DNA of 64,000 bases from Streptomyces phaeofaciens (GCF_014648915.1 NZ_BMSA01000003.1:124001-188000), one strand, 5' to 3'; numbered from the stretch's first letter, positions 15,925 to 25,432 are shown. Translations and numbers: made by a program. Notes: generated by a model not told the origin, from the sequence alone.

Positions 15925-17052
15925 TCAGGGATGCAGGATGACCAGGTCGTCGCGGTGGACGACCTCCCGTTCGTACTCCGCTCCCAGCTCGCGCGCCAGG
16001 TCCCGGGTGGACCGTCCGATCAGCTGGGGGATCTCGCGGGCGTCGAAGTTGACGAGCCCCCGGGCCACCGGCCGCCCGGCGGTGTCGCGCAGCTCGACGG
16101 GGTCGCCCGCGCTGAATTCGCCCTCGACGCCGGCGATCCCGGCCGGCAGCAGCGAGGTGCGCCGCTCGACGACCGCGCGCACCGCCCCGTCGTCCAGGGT
16201 CAGCGAGCCCTGCGGGGTGGAGGCGTGCTGGAGCCAGAGCAGCCGGTCGGCGGAGCGTCTGCCGGTGGCGTGGAAGTAGGTGCCGGTGTCGCCGCCGCCG
16301 AGGGCGTCGGCCGCGTGGACGGCGCTGGTGAGGACCACGGGGATGCCGGCGGCGGCCGCGATCCGGGCGGCCTCGACCTTGGTGACCATGCCGCCGGTGC
16401 CGACGCCCGCCTTGCCGGTGCTGCCGATCTCCACGTGCGCGAGGTCCTCGGGGCCCCGTACCTCGGCGATCCGGGAGGTCCCGGGTTTCGTGGGGTCGCC
16501 GTCGTAGACGCCGTCGACGTCGGAGAGCAGCACGAGCAGGTCGGCGTGGACGAGGTGGGCGACGAGGGCGGCGAGGCGGTCGTTGTCGCCGAAGCGGATC
16601 TCGTCGGTGGCGACGGTGTCGTTCTCGTTGACGATCGGGAACGCGCCCATCGCGAGCAGCTTGTCGAGGGTGCGTGAGGCGTTGCGGTGGTGGGCGCGCC
16701 GGCTCATGTCGTCGGAGGTGAGCAGTACCTGGCCGACGCGGACGCCGTAGCGGGCGAAGGAGGCGGTGTAGCGGGCGACGAGCAGGCCCTGGCCGACACT
16801 GGCGGCGGCCTGCTGGCGGGCGAGGTCCTTGGGGCGGCGGCGCAGGCCGAGCGGGGCGAGGCCGGCGGCGATGGCGCCGGAGGAGACGAGGACGATCTCC
16901 TTCTCCCCTCCGCTGCGGCTCTTGGCGAGGACGTCGACGAGCGCGTCGACCCGGTCGGCGTCCAGTCCGCCCGAGGCGGTGGTCAGCGACGAGGAGCCCA
17001 CCTTGACGACGATCCTGCGGGCTTCGCCCACGGCCTGCCTTGCCCCTGCCAC
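15925..17052 (-). CDS. proB: Glutamate 5-kinase with PUA domain
   Basis: 375 residues. First step of proline synthesis: ATP-dependent phosphorylation of glutamate, normally feedback-inhibited by proline. The amino-acid-kinase domain shows RRIVVKVGSSSLTT, EIVLVSSGAIAAGL, NENDTVATDEIRFGDND and STGKAGVGTGGMVTKVEAA. The C-terminal ~80 residues form the PUA domain (GEFSAGDPVELRDTAGRPVARG). Start is the GTG at 17052, with GAGGGGCG about 9 bases upstream. It heads the minus-strand proB-hypothetical-proA unit. Confidence 0.97.
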   Translation of the reverse strand: MAGARQAVGEARRIVVKVGSSSLTTASGGLDADRVDALVDVLAKSRSGGEKEIVLVSSGAIAAGLAPLGLRRRPKDLARQQAAASVGQGLLVARYTASFARYGVRVGQVLLTSDDMSRRAHHRNASRTLDKLLAMGAFPIVNENDTVATDEIRFGDNDRLAALVAHLVHADLLVLLSDVDGVYDGDPTKPGTSRIAEVRGPEDLAHVEIGSTGKAGVGTGGMVTKVEAARIAAAAGIPVVLTSAVHAADALGGGDTGTYFHATGRRSADRLLWLQHASTPQGSLTLDDGAVRAVVERRTSLLPAGIAGVEGEFSAGDPVELRDTAGRPVARGLVNFDAREIPQLIGRSTRDLARELGAEYEREVVHRDDLVILHP

Positions 17053-17286
17053 TGTGATTTTCGCCCCTCGCGTAGGTCCACGACTGCCTGGCAATCTACG
17101 CGAACGGGGCCATGGGCCGCGCGCGAGTTCCAGTCCCCGGACAGCCGCGCGGACGCTGTGGATCATCCTCTTTGCGTGACCCTTTGCTCACGCGTTGCGT
17201 ACGGCAAAAAGGTTGTGCAGGTTCCACATGGAGATTGAAGGTCATCCAAATTTATTTTGAAGTTTGTGTCACCTACAGTTCGCCCT

Positions 17287-18693
17287 GTGAAGCGCCTACT
17301 CCTCAGGTCGGGGAAGAGCCCTTTCGACGTGGTCCCCGTCGAGGAAGCTCTCCACCGCGACGTGTTCGCCACCAATTCCGGCAATCTGATCTTCAGTGAT
17401 GCCGCGCACAAGATCCTCACCGTGCCCGGCCGGACGGAGGTCGTCTCCAACGGGATAGCGACCGACGTCAATGCCGCGGCCCGCATCAACGAGGAGTACG
17501 ACGCCTTCGTCGTGCCCCTCGCCAACGCCTTCCGGCCGTCGTTCGAGGTCCCGCTCCAGCGGCTGACCCGGCTGATATCCAAGCTGAAGATCCCGGTCGT
17601 GGTCCTCGGCGTCGGTGCGCAGGCCGGCCTGGACAACGACGCGGCACGGCTGAAGGCGATGGAGCCGACCGTGCGCGGGTTCGTCTCGGCGGTGCTGGAC
17701 CACAGTGCCTCGATCGGTGTCCGCGGCGAGTTCACCGCGAAGTACCTCACCGACATGGGCTTCCGGGACATCGAGATCATCGGCTGTCCGTCGCTGTTCA
17801 TGCACGGCGACCGGCTCGACGTCGAGAAGCGGGCGGCCGAGCTGACCCCGCAGTCCCGGATCGCGATCAACGGTTCGCACAGCGCGGTCCGCTACGGCGG
17901 TCTGGCCCCGATCATCACCAGCACCCACGCGCGGTACGAGAACCTGTGCTTCATCGGCCAGAACCTCACCGACGCGCGGCAGCTGCACTGGCGGGACATC
18001 AATTCCTCGGCCGGCCGGCTCAGGACGATGCCGACCCACCCGGACCACCCGATGTACCGCGAGGGCAAGGCCAGGGTGTACGTCGACCCGGTCACCTGGA
18101 TCGACGACCTCAAGGAGTACGACTTCTCGTTCGGCTCGCGCATCCACGGCAACATCGCGGCGCTGCTGGCCGGCACCCCGGTGACCGTGCTGTGCGGCGA
18201 CTCCCGGACGCTGGAGCTGTGCCGCTACTTCGAGATCCCGCACCGGCAGCTGAACGAGGTGCCGGCGGACGTCGACCCGGCGCGGCTGTACGAGGAGGCC
18301 GACTTCGGCGCTCTGAACGGCAACCACCGCGAGCGGTTCGACCGGTTCATGGGCTTCCTGGAGAAGAACGGCCTGGAGAACACCTTCACCCACGGTGACG
18401 GCGGCGAGGCGTTCGACAAGCAGCTGCGTTCGCTGAAGTTCCCGGCGGGTGTACGGCCCTGGATCGACGCCGACCTGGCCTCGCTGACCAGCCGTTTCGG
18501 CTGGCTCCAGCAGCGCATCACCGAACTGGACACCAACAACGCCCAGTTGAAGCGGGAGCTGGCGAAGTCCCGGGCGCTCGGCGCGAAGGCGGCCGCCAAG
18601 GCCGCCGCGGTCATCCCGGCCCCGTCGATCTACCGGCGCGCCCGGCGTGTGGTGGGCGGGCCGCTGCGCCGCGCCCTCAAGCCGACGAAGTGA
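17287..18693 (+). CDS. Polysaccharide pyruvyl transferase family protein
   Basis: 468 residues from the GTG at 17287. TTG (17257) and GTG (17266) are in-frame alternatives. No Shine-Dalgarno is seen, and TACAGT lies 7 bases before the GTG, so the transcript may be leaderless. Family features: an N-terminal FATNSGNLIF segment, GVRGEFTAKYLTDMGFRDIE, GCPSLFMHGD and the C-terminal SFGSRIHGNIAALLAGTP signature. Such enzymes add a pyruvate ketal from phosphoenolpyruvate to sugars of exopolysaccharides or wall polymers. A coiled-coil-like and basic C-terminus follows residue ~420. It is convergent with a GT2 gene in a glycopolymer locus. The acceptor sugar is unknown. Confidence 0.85.
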   Translation: MKRLLLRSGKSPFDVVPVEEALHRDVFATNSGNLIFSDAAHKILTVPGRTEVVSNGIATDVNAAARINEEYDAFVVPLANAFRPSFEVPLQRLTRLISKLKIPVVVLGVGAQAGLDNDAARLKAMEPTVRGFVSAVLDHSASIGVRGEFTAKYLTDMGFRDIEIIGCPSLFMHGDRLDVEKRAAELTPQSRIAINGSHSAVRYGGLAPIITSTHARYENLCFIGQNLTDARQLHWRDINSSAGRLRTMPTHPDHPMYREGKARVYVDPVTWIDDLKEYDFSFGSRIHGNIAALLAGTPVTVLCGDSRTLELCRYFEIPHRQLNEVPADVDPARLYEEADFGALNGNHRERFDRFMGFLEKNGLENTFTHGDGGEAFDKQLRSLKFPAGVRPWIDADLASLTSRFGWLQQRITELDTNNAQLKRELAKSRALGAKAAAKAAAVIPAPSIYRRARRVVGGPLRRALKPTK

Positions 18694-18702
18694 CCGAAGC
18701 GG

Positions 18703-18736
18703 AGGGGCCCGGTCCTTGCCCCGGGACCGGGCCCCT
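18703..18736. terminator. Convergent terminator between pyruvyltransferase and GT2 genes
   Basis: AGGGGCCCGGTCC pairs perfectly with GGACCGGGCCCCT over 13 bp around an 8-base loop, 10 bases after the plus-strand stop. It can serve both convergent genes. Confidence 0.75.
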
Positions 18737-18803
18737 TCGTATACGGCCGTCGCCGGGCCGTCCTCGGCGTACTGTCGAGCCGTCGCCGGCGTCCGGCCGC
18801 CGG

Positions 18804-20033
18804 CTAGGCCGCCGCGGTCCCCCGCGGCCCCGTGAACTTCTTCTTCAGCCTGCGCAGTCTGCGCCGCACCTTGCGGTTGGCGGCGCGCAGGAAGGTCTCC
18901 GCCGGGACCTCGCGCCAGCCCGGGTACGCCTTGGCCTCGCGGGGTTCGGCGAGGTAGACGCGGTCGGGGACGCCGGCCTTGCGGGAGCGGTAGTGCGGGT
19001 AGGCCAGGTAGAGCTTGGTGGCGCCCTTCTTCAGGACGGGAGCGGGCTCCTTCTTGTCCTTGATGAACTGGATGACGTCCAGGAGGAGGTCGGGGCGCTG
19101 CATGGCCACCAGTTCCAGCCGCAGCCGCTCGTGGACCTTGAGCCGCTGGGCCACGCCCTCGTTCCAGTAGGCGTCCATCAGGGGCTTGGCCAGTTCGAAC
19201 TTGGTGCGCCGGATCGTCTCGTCCTGACGCAGTAGGACCGGCCCGAACTGCGGCAGCAGGGTGACGAGGAAGGGGCGGACCATGAGCACGTCCCGCTTGG
19301 GGCCGGGCGGCAGCATCCGCTCCAGCAGCCCCATCAGGGCGCGCGCGGAGTCGAAGCGCAGGGTGTAACTGCCGCTCTTCGTCACGTGCTTGCCGTCGTC
19401 GCGGCCCACCAGGTAGTAGCAGGTGTGGTCGGCGACGATGGACACGCCGTCGGCCCGCAGATAGGCCTCCATGGTGAACAGCGCGTCCTCGCCGGTCCAC
19501 AGCGACTCGTCGAACCGCATGCCGTGCCGCTCCAGGAACTCCCGGCGGAACAACTTCTGCGCGCTCAGCGTGAACTTGATGTTGGAGGTGAAGACGTCCG
19601 TACGGTCACGGTTCTTGCCCCACATCGACTTGGGCGCGTTGCGGTTGACGCCCTCCACCTTGCCGAGGACGACGTCGGTGCTGTTGCGGTCGCCCATGGC
19701 GACCATCCGCTCCAGGGCCTGTGTGCCGAGCCGGTCGTCGGCGTCGAGGAAGAACACGTAGCGTCCGGTGGCCTTGCCGAGGCCGACGTTGCGCGGGCCG
19801 CTGGGTCCGCCGGAGTTCTCCTGGCGGATCACGGTGACCGCCATGGACGCGCGGGCGGCGAACTCCTCGAGGTAGTCCCCCGTGCCGTCCTGGGAGCCGT
19901 CGTCGACGGCTATGACCTCGATGCGCGTCGGGTCCAGCGTCTGCGCTTCGACGGACGCCAGGCACTCCACGAGATACGGCATCGCTTCGTACGCCCCGAT
20001 GATGACCGTGACGTCAGGCTGCGCAAGGGTCAT
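18804..20033 (-). CDS. Family 2 glycosyltransferase
   Basis: 409 residues from the ATG at 20033. GT-A fold signatures: VTVIIGAYEAMPYLVECL, VIAVDDGSQDGTGDYLEE, NSGGPSGPRNVGL and the metal-binding FFLDADDRLG (DxD). The second half is specific to the TagA/TagB-adjacent type of GT2 found with wall teichoic acid genes, ending in a basic tail (RRRLRRLKKKF). It is a clear paralogue of the GT2 at 47530-49173. It sits downstream of the polymerase gene, separated by a strong terminator, so it probably has its own promoter in the 175-base gap. Donor and acceptor are unknown. Confidence 0.88.
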   Translation of the reverse strand: MTLAQPDVTVIIGAYEAMPYLVECLASVEAQTLDPTRIEVIAVDDGSQDGTGDYLEEFAARASMAVTVIRQENSGGPSGPRNVGLGKATGRYVFFLDADDRLGTQALERMVAMGDRNSTDVVLGKVEGVNRNAPKSMWGKNRDRTDVFTSNIKFTLSAQKLFRREFLERHGMRFDESLWTGEDALFTMEAYLRADGVSIVADHTCYYLVGRDDGKHVTKSGSYTLRFDSARALMGLLERMLPPGPKRDVLMVRPFLVTLLPQFGPVLLRQDETIRRTKFELAKPLMDAYWNEGVAQRLKVHERLRLELVAMQRPDLLLDVIQFIKDKKEPAPVLKKGATKLYLAYPHYRSRKAGVPDRVYLAEPREAKAYPGWREVPAETFLRAANRKVRRRLRRLKKKFTGPRGTAAA

Positions 20034-20150
20034 TTCTCCCCCTCAGCACGCAACGTTTCCCCCTATGGAAGATTCTTGATACCCGGTAGACGGTTCAAGG
20101 GTTGAACAGGTTGCCCACCTCCTGGCACGTGTTCCAGGTCACAGTTTGCG

Positions 20151-20192
20151 AAAAAAACTCGGCCCCCGGAGAAAGACTCCGGGGGCCGAGTT
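20151..20192 (-). terminator. Strong terminator after the glycerophosphotransferase-like gene
   Basis: A 16-bp perfect stem (AACTCGGCCCCCGGAG) around an AAAGA loop, followed on the minus strand by seven T counting those in the stem. Among the best intrinsic terminators in the window. Confidence 0.92.
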
Positions 20193-20208
20193 CCTGGAAA
20201 TACGAACG

Positions 20209-22320
20209 TCAACCGGTTGTAACACCCTTGGTCAGAGCCGCGCCGTCCGTGGCCGCGCCGTCCGCCGCGGCGGCCCGGGACTCCTGCCCGACGTTGCGGG
20301 CCTCGGCCTTGAGCGCGAGGTCGGCGATCGCGGCGTCGAACTGTTCGAGGGAGGTCGGCTCGTCGGGTCCGAGCAGGTACTCCTTCAGTTCCTTGCGGTC
20401 CCCGGCCAGCGCGTCCGAGCCCCGGTCGCGCACCGCGCCGAGCAGCTGGTCCAGGCCCTCGGCGCCGTTGTCGAGGATCACCGCGGCACGCACCGCGGTG
20501 TTCTGCCGCCGGAACTCCTCCGCGCCCAGCTCCGCCGAGTCCGTGACGGCGTACGGCTTGCCGCTGGCGATGAAGTCGGAGACCACGCTGGAGATGTCGG
20601 AGACCATGCCCTCGGAGGCGTTGAAGCAGTCGTACAGGCGCGGTTCGGCGCCCGTGATCACCCGGTGCTCGAAGGAGGGGAAGGTCCGCCAGTACGCGGC
20701 GTTCCACTCGGCGCGCAGCCGGGCGGCCTCCTCGTGCTTGCGCATGTCGACGATGCCGTCGCGGCTGGTCACCGCCTCGTCGGCCTTCTCGTCGAAGGAC
20801 AGCGACAGCTCCGCGAGGCGGGCCGCCAGGCGGGTCAGCTCCGCCTTGGCCTTCGTCTGCCCTGCCGGGTCGGCCGTGAAGCGGGAGTCGGCGGCGCGCT
20901 GCTGGGCGGCCTGCTTGATCAGGGCGGTGATCCGGCGGTGCGCGGCGGCCGCCTTGGCGCTGCGGGTGCCGGTGAAGGGGTGCGGCTTGTAGAGCACCCG
21001 CACCGGGGGCTCGGCCGCGACCAGCTTCTTCACGATGTTCTCGCCGGCCAGCAGGATCGAGGTGTTGCCCGGGTTGTCGTCCCAGCCCTCCCAGGTGGGC
21101 GCGTAGAGGACGGTCGGGATGCGGTCCTCGGGCGCGCCCTTCCAGGTCTCGATCGGCGCGAGCTGGGGGCGGCCGACCTCCACGATGTCCTCGTCACGGA
21201 TGCCGACGTCGGCGATGGCGTAGCGGTCGCGGCCGGCCCGGCCGGCGGTCCACACCTCGTCGTAGGCCTTGCTGAACGGGTTGACGCTGGCGAGCTTGTC
21301 GCTGTCGCCGTGGCCGATGAAGACGTGCTTCATGGTGGGGACGCGCAGCATGTGGATGTTCTTGCCGACGTTCGCGGCGTACAGCGTGACCCGCACCATG
21401 GACAGGTCCATGTTCATCAGGTGCACCCCCCCGGGCACGCAGATGACGGGGACCGTGGTGGGGGCCATCCGCTCCAGGACGGCCCGCTCCCGCAGGACGA
21501 TCAGCGGCCGGGAGTCCAGCTGCTCCATCGTCTCCAGCCACATGTTGACCTGGTAGGCGGAGTCCTTGGAGCCGGAGAAGTAGAGCACGGTCTCCGGCCG
21601 GTACTCGCGCAGCCAGGTGCTGACGACGGCCAGCACCTTGTCGGGCTTGGGCGGCAGCCGGCGGGCGCGCAGGTGCGGCACCAGCGCGACGACGTACAGC
21701 GTGCCCAGGACGACGGTGACGGCGACGCCCGCGAAGCCCGCCGGCGCGGAGTCGGTGAGCGCGTAGACGAGCAGGCCCGCCACCGCGGCGAGGTCCAGGT
21801 GGAGCATCTTCAGGGAGGCCCGGGTCATCAGCCGGCGCGGCGGGGCGTCCGGGACGGTGAGCCGGGAGACCAGGTCGACGTTCCGGGTGACGACCGGCAT
21901 CTGGCGGCGCTTGCCGATGAGCGTGACGAGCGCGCCGTGCGGGGCCTGGAGGCCGAAGAAGACCGCGAAGCCGGCGATCGCCGTGTAGAAGACCGGCTCG
22001 TCCGAGAGGCCGAGTCTCGCCAGCAGCAGGATCAGCAGCAGTTCGCGGACCAGGAACCGGGTGGGCAGACCGACCCTCAGCCTGTTCAGCAGGTTGAGGA
22101 GGTAGGTGCCCTTGCGGTGGAGGTAGAGGTCCGCCAGGTACGTCACGGCGGCCGCGGCGGCGAAGGCGGGGGTGCTCGGGACGAGCGCGGCCAGCATGAG
22201 GCAGGGGTAGCCCAGCATCATGAGAACCGCCGCGGCCAGCTCGGCCGCGCTGCCCACCCGGGCCACGCGAATAGCGGTGGATATCACGGAGAAACCTGCT
22301 CTGGGAGGGGTGCCGGTCAT
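20209..22320 (-). CDS. CDP-glycerol/ribitol phosphotransferase family polymerase with N-terminal membrane region
   Basis: 703 residues from the ATG at 22320; a TTG at 22329 is also in frame. The first ~230 residues hold several membrane helices (AAAVTYLADLYLH, FLVRELLLILLLARL, FAGVAVTVVLGTLYVVALVP). The rest resembles TagF/TarL-type enzymes: VLYFSGSKDSAYQVNMWL, KHVFIGHGDSDK, TVLYAPTWEGW, VLYKPHPFTGTRS and, near residue 590, SDISSVVSDFIASGKPYAV. Family role: polymerise glycerol- or ribitol-phosphate from CDP donors into wall teichoic acid. It lies just downstream of a CDP-ribitol synthase-type gene, which favours ribitol. The membrane-embedded N-terminus replaces the usual amphipathic anchor. 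Its terminator is at 20151-20192. Confidence 0.82.
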   Translation of the reverse strand: MTGTPPRAGFSVISTAIRVARVGSAAELAAAVLMMLGYPCLMLAALVPSTPAFAAAAAVTYLADLYLHRKGTYLLNLLNRLRVGLPTRFLVRELLLILLLARLGLSDEPVFYTAIAGFAVFFGLQAPHGALVTLIGKRRQMPVVTRNVDLVSRLTVPDAPPRRLMTRASLKMLHLDLAAVAGLLVYALTDSAPAGFAGVAVTVVLGTLYVVALVPHLRARRLPPKPDKVLAVVSTWLREYRPETVLYFSGSKDSAYQVNMWLETMEQLDSRPLIVLRERAVLERMAPTTVPVICVPGGVHLMNMDLSMVRVTLYAANVGKNIHMLRVPTMKHVFIGHGDSDKLASVNPFSKAYDEVWTAGRAGRDRYAIADVGIRDEDIVEVGRPQLAPIETWKGAPEDRIPTVLYAPTWEGWDDNPGNTSILLAGENIVKKLVAAEPPVRVLYKPHPFTGTRSAKAAAAHRRITALIKQAAQQRAADSRFTADPAGQTKAKAELTRLAARLAELSLSFDEKADEAVTSRDGIVDMRKHEEAARLRAEWNAAYWRTFPSFEHRVITGAEPRLYDCFNASEGMVSDISSVVSDFIASGKPYAVTDSAELGAEEFRRQNTAVRAAVILDNGAEGLDQLLGAVRDRGSDALAGDRKELKEYLLGPDEPTSLEQFDAAIADLALKAEARNVGQESRAAAADGAATDGAALTKGVTTG

Positions 22321-22444
22321 AGAAGCCAAAAGTCCGGAAAATCCTTTGTGTAGGTTTCGGGAGCTTTACGGCTTCAGGCCCCTGTGAATTCTCCGTAAAC
22401 AAGGAGCCACAGAGGCCTGAATTTCAATGGCTATTTGCGGTTGA

Positions 22445-23944
22445 TTATGCCATGCCGTCCTGACGGTCGAGCACCGAGGCCAGTGCCTGCTCGAAGCCGG
22501 ACGCCTTGCCCGCGGCGGCCGTCGGGTCCTGCTGGCGGACGTCGATGACATGCCCGGTGAGCTCGGAGAGCAGCACGTCGAGCGAGGTCCGGGCGACGGC
22601 CTCGGAGGAGAGCAGGCTGCCCGCCGGTTCCTGTCCGAAGGCCTTGGTCCGCATGGGTGTCGCCGTGCGCTCCGGGTTGACGCAGTTGACCCGGATGCCG
22701 TCGCCGGCCCACTCGTCGGACAGGGCCTGGGTGAGGTTCACCATGGCCGCCTTGGTGGAGGAATAGAGGCTGTACTCGGCGCGGCCGCGGGTGTAGCTGC
22801 TGGACGTGTACAGCAGCAACTGCCCCTTTGTCTCGGCGAGGTACTTGTAGGCCGAACGGGCGATCTGCACCGGCGCGAGGTAGTTGACCTTCAGCGCTTC
22901 CTCGATGGTCGCGTTGTCGGTCTCGGCCAGCTTGCCGATGCGCAGCACGCCGGCGGTGTTGACGACGTAGTCGATGCGCCCGGTCTCGCTGTACGCCTTG
23001 GACAGCGCGTCGTCGACCTCCTCCGGGTTCTCCACGTGCGTGCCCGTGGTGGAGCGGCCCAGGGCGTAGACGGTGGCGCCGTAGGACTCCGCGAGCTCGG
23101 AGATGTCCTTGCCGATGCCGTAGGAGCCGCCGAAGACGACGACGGTCTTGCCGCTCAGCAGTTCGCGGTAGACCTCCTCGCTCATCTGCTCGGGCGTGGC
23201 GGAGGAGGCCAGCTGGAACAGCTTGTCGGCGATGAAGACGTCGACCGGCTGGGTGACCTTCATGTTGTACTCGTCGCCCGCCACGACGTGGATCGGCACG
23301 TCCGGCAGGTACCGCAGGACGACCGAGCAGTCGTCGGTGGCCTGGAAGTTGGGGTCGCCGGCCGCGACCTCGTAGGCCCGGCGGATCGTCGACAGCTTGA
23401 ACGCCTGCGGGGTCTGCCCGCGGCGCAGCCGGGAACGGTCCGGGATCTCGGTGATGAACTCGCCGTCCTCGCCGTGGGTGCGGGTGACGATGATGGTGTC
23501 GGCGGACGGGATGGCGACGTCGACGGCCTGGTAGCGCTCCAGCGCGGCCACGCAGTCGTCGATGACGCGCTGCGAGAGCAGGGGACGTACGGCATCGTGG
23601 AAGAGGACGTTGACGTCCTCGCCGTCGGCCAGGCCCTCGCCCAGGGCGGCGATGGCGCGCTCGGTCGTCTCGTTCCGCGTGCTGCCGCCCTCGATGATCC
23701 TGGAGACCTTCTTGAATCCGGCCTTGGCGACAATCTTCTCGATGTCGGGCACATAGCCCTGGGCCATCAGCACGATGACGTCGTCGATCGAGTCGGCCTT
23801 CTCGAAGGTGGTCAGGGTGTGCTCGATGACGGCCTTGCCTGCGATCTTCAGCAGCTGCTTGGGGATCGACAGACCCACACGCTGACCGGTACCGCCGGCC
23901 AGGATCACTGCGGTCGTACGGGGCTTGGCTATGTGCTGGGACAC
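22445..23944 (-). CDS. Bifunctional CDP-ribitol pyrophosphorylase / ribulose-5-phosphate reductase (Bcs1/Acs1-like)
   Basis: 499 residues from the GTG at 23944, preceded by AAGGTAGG. N-terminal half: IspD/TarI-type cytidylyltransferase, with TTAVILAGGTGQRVGLSIPK and NVLFHDAVRPLLSQRVIDDC. C-terminal half: short-chain dehydrogenase, with glycine motif VVFGGSYGIGKDI, VVNTAGVL and active-site YSLYSSTKAA (Tyr-x3-Lys). The same order occurs in Haemophilus Bcs1 and Acs1, which reduce ribulose-5-phosphate and make CDP-ribitol. I infer CDP-ribitol synthesis for the adjacent polymerase. A 2-C-methylerythritol cytidylyltransferase role is unlikely because of the fusion and context. The 124-base gap to the polymerase shows no strong terminator. 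Confidence 0.82.
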   Translation of the reverse strand: MSQHIAKPRTTAVILAGGTGQRVGLSIPKQLLKIAGKAVIEHTLTTFEKADSIDDVIVLMAQGYVPDIEKIVAKAGFKKVSRIIEGGSTRNETTERAIAALGEGLADGEDVNVLFHDAVRPLLSQRVIDDCVAALERYQAVDVAIPSADTIIVTRTHGEDGEFITEIPDRSRLRRGQTPQAFKLSTIRRAYEVAAGDPNFQATDDCSVVLRYLPDVPIHVVAGDEYNMKVTQPVDVFIADKLFQLASSATPEQMSEEVYRELLSGKTVVVFGGSYGIGKDISELAESYGATVYALGRSTTGTHVENPEEVDDALSKAYSETGRIDYVVNTAGVLRIGKLAETDNATIEEALKVNYLAPVQIARSAYKYLAETKGQLLLYTSSSYTRGRAEYSLYSSTKAAMVNLTQALSDEWAGDGIRVNCVNPERTATPMRTKAFGQEPAGSLLSSEAVARTSLDVLLSELTGHVIDVRQQDPTAAAGKASGFEQALASVLDRQDGMA

Positions 23945-24171
23945 CAGAAGACCTACCTTGGGGCGACGGGGAACGGGGAAATGGTCCCACTTACGGTTAC
24001 CGCGATGCAAGGTGAGCGCCCTTCGCCGCATATGTGCGCGCCACCCGCCATTCACCTTGCACCGCTGGTGATTGGTAAGACGAGTCGGAGACCGTGGCGT
24101 GCCCCCGCCGGAAATCCTGTGAGTAACTCCACAGCGAGCGAGTGATACCTGAGAGTGACGGTGAGGGAGTT

Positions 24172-25359
24172 TCAGCGGCGGCGCAGCCGTTTGAGGCAGC
24201 GGCGCCCGAGAACTCGCACCAGTTCCCCGGACGACGTCTGGTGCACCCCGCGCGCGGAGGCCCGGTCCGTGGTGGCGGCCGCCGCCGCGAGCGCCCCGTA
24301 CAGCGCCTGAGCGGCCACCTCTGGCGCGATGACCGCCTCCGCGGGGCCCGCGGAGGCGGCCGGCTTCGGGGCGGCGGACAGCAGTGCCGGATCACCGAGG
24401 ACCCGTACCCCCATGGCGGCGATGCGCTCGGCCATGTCGGCGCCGATCCCGGCGGCCGCCTCGACCGCCCACCCGGGGGTGGAGATCTTCACGTCCCGTG
24501 ACGTCGGGCGGCACGCGTTCTTCATATGCATGACCGCGCCGTTGCGGATAAGTTTCGAATAAAGCTCGTCGGGCAGATCATTGCCCCGGAATTCCCTATT
24601 AAGATTCCGCAGCATTTCGGTCTCGGCCAGGGTCAGCGAGCGATTCGCGGTGTCCGGAACGGACTCCAGGAGATGGGCCGGAAGCCCCAGCAGCGCCTCG
24701 AAGGTGCGCATCAGCCCCTCCCGGTCCCGGTCGTCGACCACGACGACGGTGACCCGGTCCGCGCCCACCACCCGCACCCAGCGCTCCACGAGCCGGTCGT
24801 GCCGGTGGCGCCGCCAGAAACTCGGGTTGGGCTTCTCGTAGGGCGCCTTGCGGAGCATGTGCTCCAGCCAGTCCTCGTAGCCCATGCGCAGCCCGTTCTG
24901 GACGTACTGCTGCCACTGCGAGGGCATGATCCTGGCCAGCGGGCGCAGGGTGACCAGGACGTGCACCCGCTCCCCGCCGAGCTGCTCCACGACCCGCTCG
25001 ACGACGGAGTCGTCCGGGGCGTCGGCGAAGAACTCGCTGCTGATCACGGAGGTCTTCCCGCCGGTGGCCGCCACCTGGTCCACCAGCTGCCGCCAGTGCC
25101 GCTCGGTGGGCGTGGTGTCACCGATCATCCCCGCGCGGGAGCAGGCGGCCAGCACGGCCTGCATGGGGTGCCGGCTCGTCGCCGGGAACTCGACACCGTA
25201 CGCCGGCAGCTTCTCCCTGGCTCCGAACAGAGCGCCCTGGATCGAGGTCGTGCCGGTCTTGTGCGGGCCGATGTGCAACAGGCGGGTGCCGGCGGGCAGC
25301 GGAGTGACCTCCGCGGGGGCGTTCACCGGGGCGTCGTCTCTCGTACAGTCCGTCTCCAT
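24172..25359 (-). CDS. P-loop sulfotransferase-like protein
   Basis: 395 residues from the ATG at 25359. An in-frame TTG lies 6 bases upstream, and no clear ribosome-binding site is visible. The PAPS-binding loop is LLHIGPHKTGTTSIQGAL (GPHKTGTTS, the 5'-phosphosulfate loop). A later VHVLVTLRPLARIMPSQWQQ corresponds to the 3'-phosphate-binding segment. Family role: transfer of sulfate from PAPS to a glycan or small molecule; here probably the wall glycopolymer (inference). Codons in roughly 24535-24625 are strikingly AT-rich (AAT, CTT, AGG, TTT) within an otherwise GC-rich gene. It lies 227 bases before the CDP-ribitol gene on the same strand. Confidence 0.78.
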   Translation of the reverse strand: METDCTRDDAPVNAPAEVTPLPAGTRLLHIGPHKTGTTSIQGALFGAREKLPAYGVEFPATSRHPMQAVLAACSRAGMIGDTTPTERHWRQLVDQVAATGGKTSVISSEFFADAPDDSVVERVVEQLGGERVHVLVTLRPLARIMPSQWQQYVQNGLRMGYEDWLEHMLRKAPYEKPNPSFWRRHRHDRLVERWVRVVGADRVTVVVVDDRDREGLMRTFEALLGLPAHLLESVPDTANRSLTLAETEMLRNLNREFRGNDLPDELYSKLIRNGAVMHMKNACRPTSRDVKISTPGWAVEAAAGIGADMAERIAAMGVRVLGDPALLSAAPKPAASAGPAEAVIAPEVAAQALYGALAAAAATTDRASARGVHQTSSGELVRVLGRRCLKRLRRR

Positions 25360-25402
25360 GGTCAAGGGACGGTAAGAGGTGTACCTGAGGAGGCGCTGAG
25401 AA

Positions 25403-25432
25403 GAGCCTGGGACAGGGATGAGTCCCAGGCTC
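25403..25432 (-). terminator. Terminator after phoD
   Basis: GAGCCTGGGAC and its complement form an 11-bp perfect stem around an 8-base loop, about 40 bases past the phoD stop. No T-tract, as is common in Streptomyces. Confidence 0.75.
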
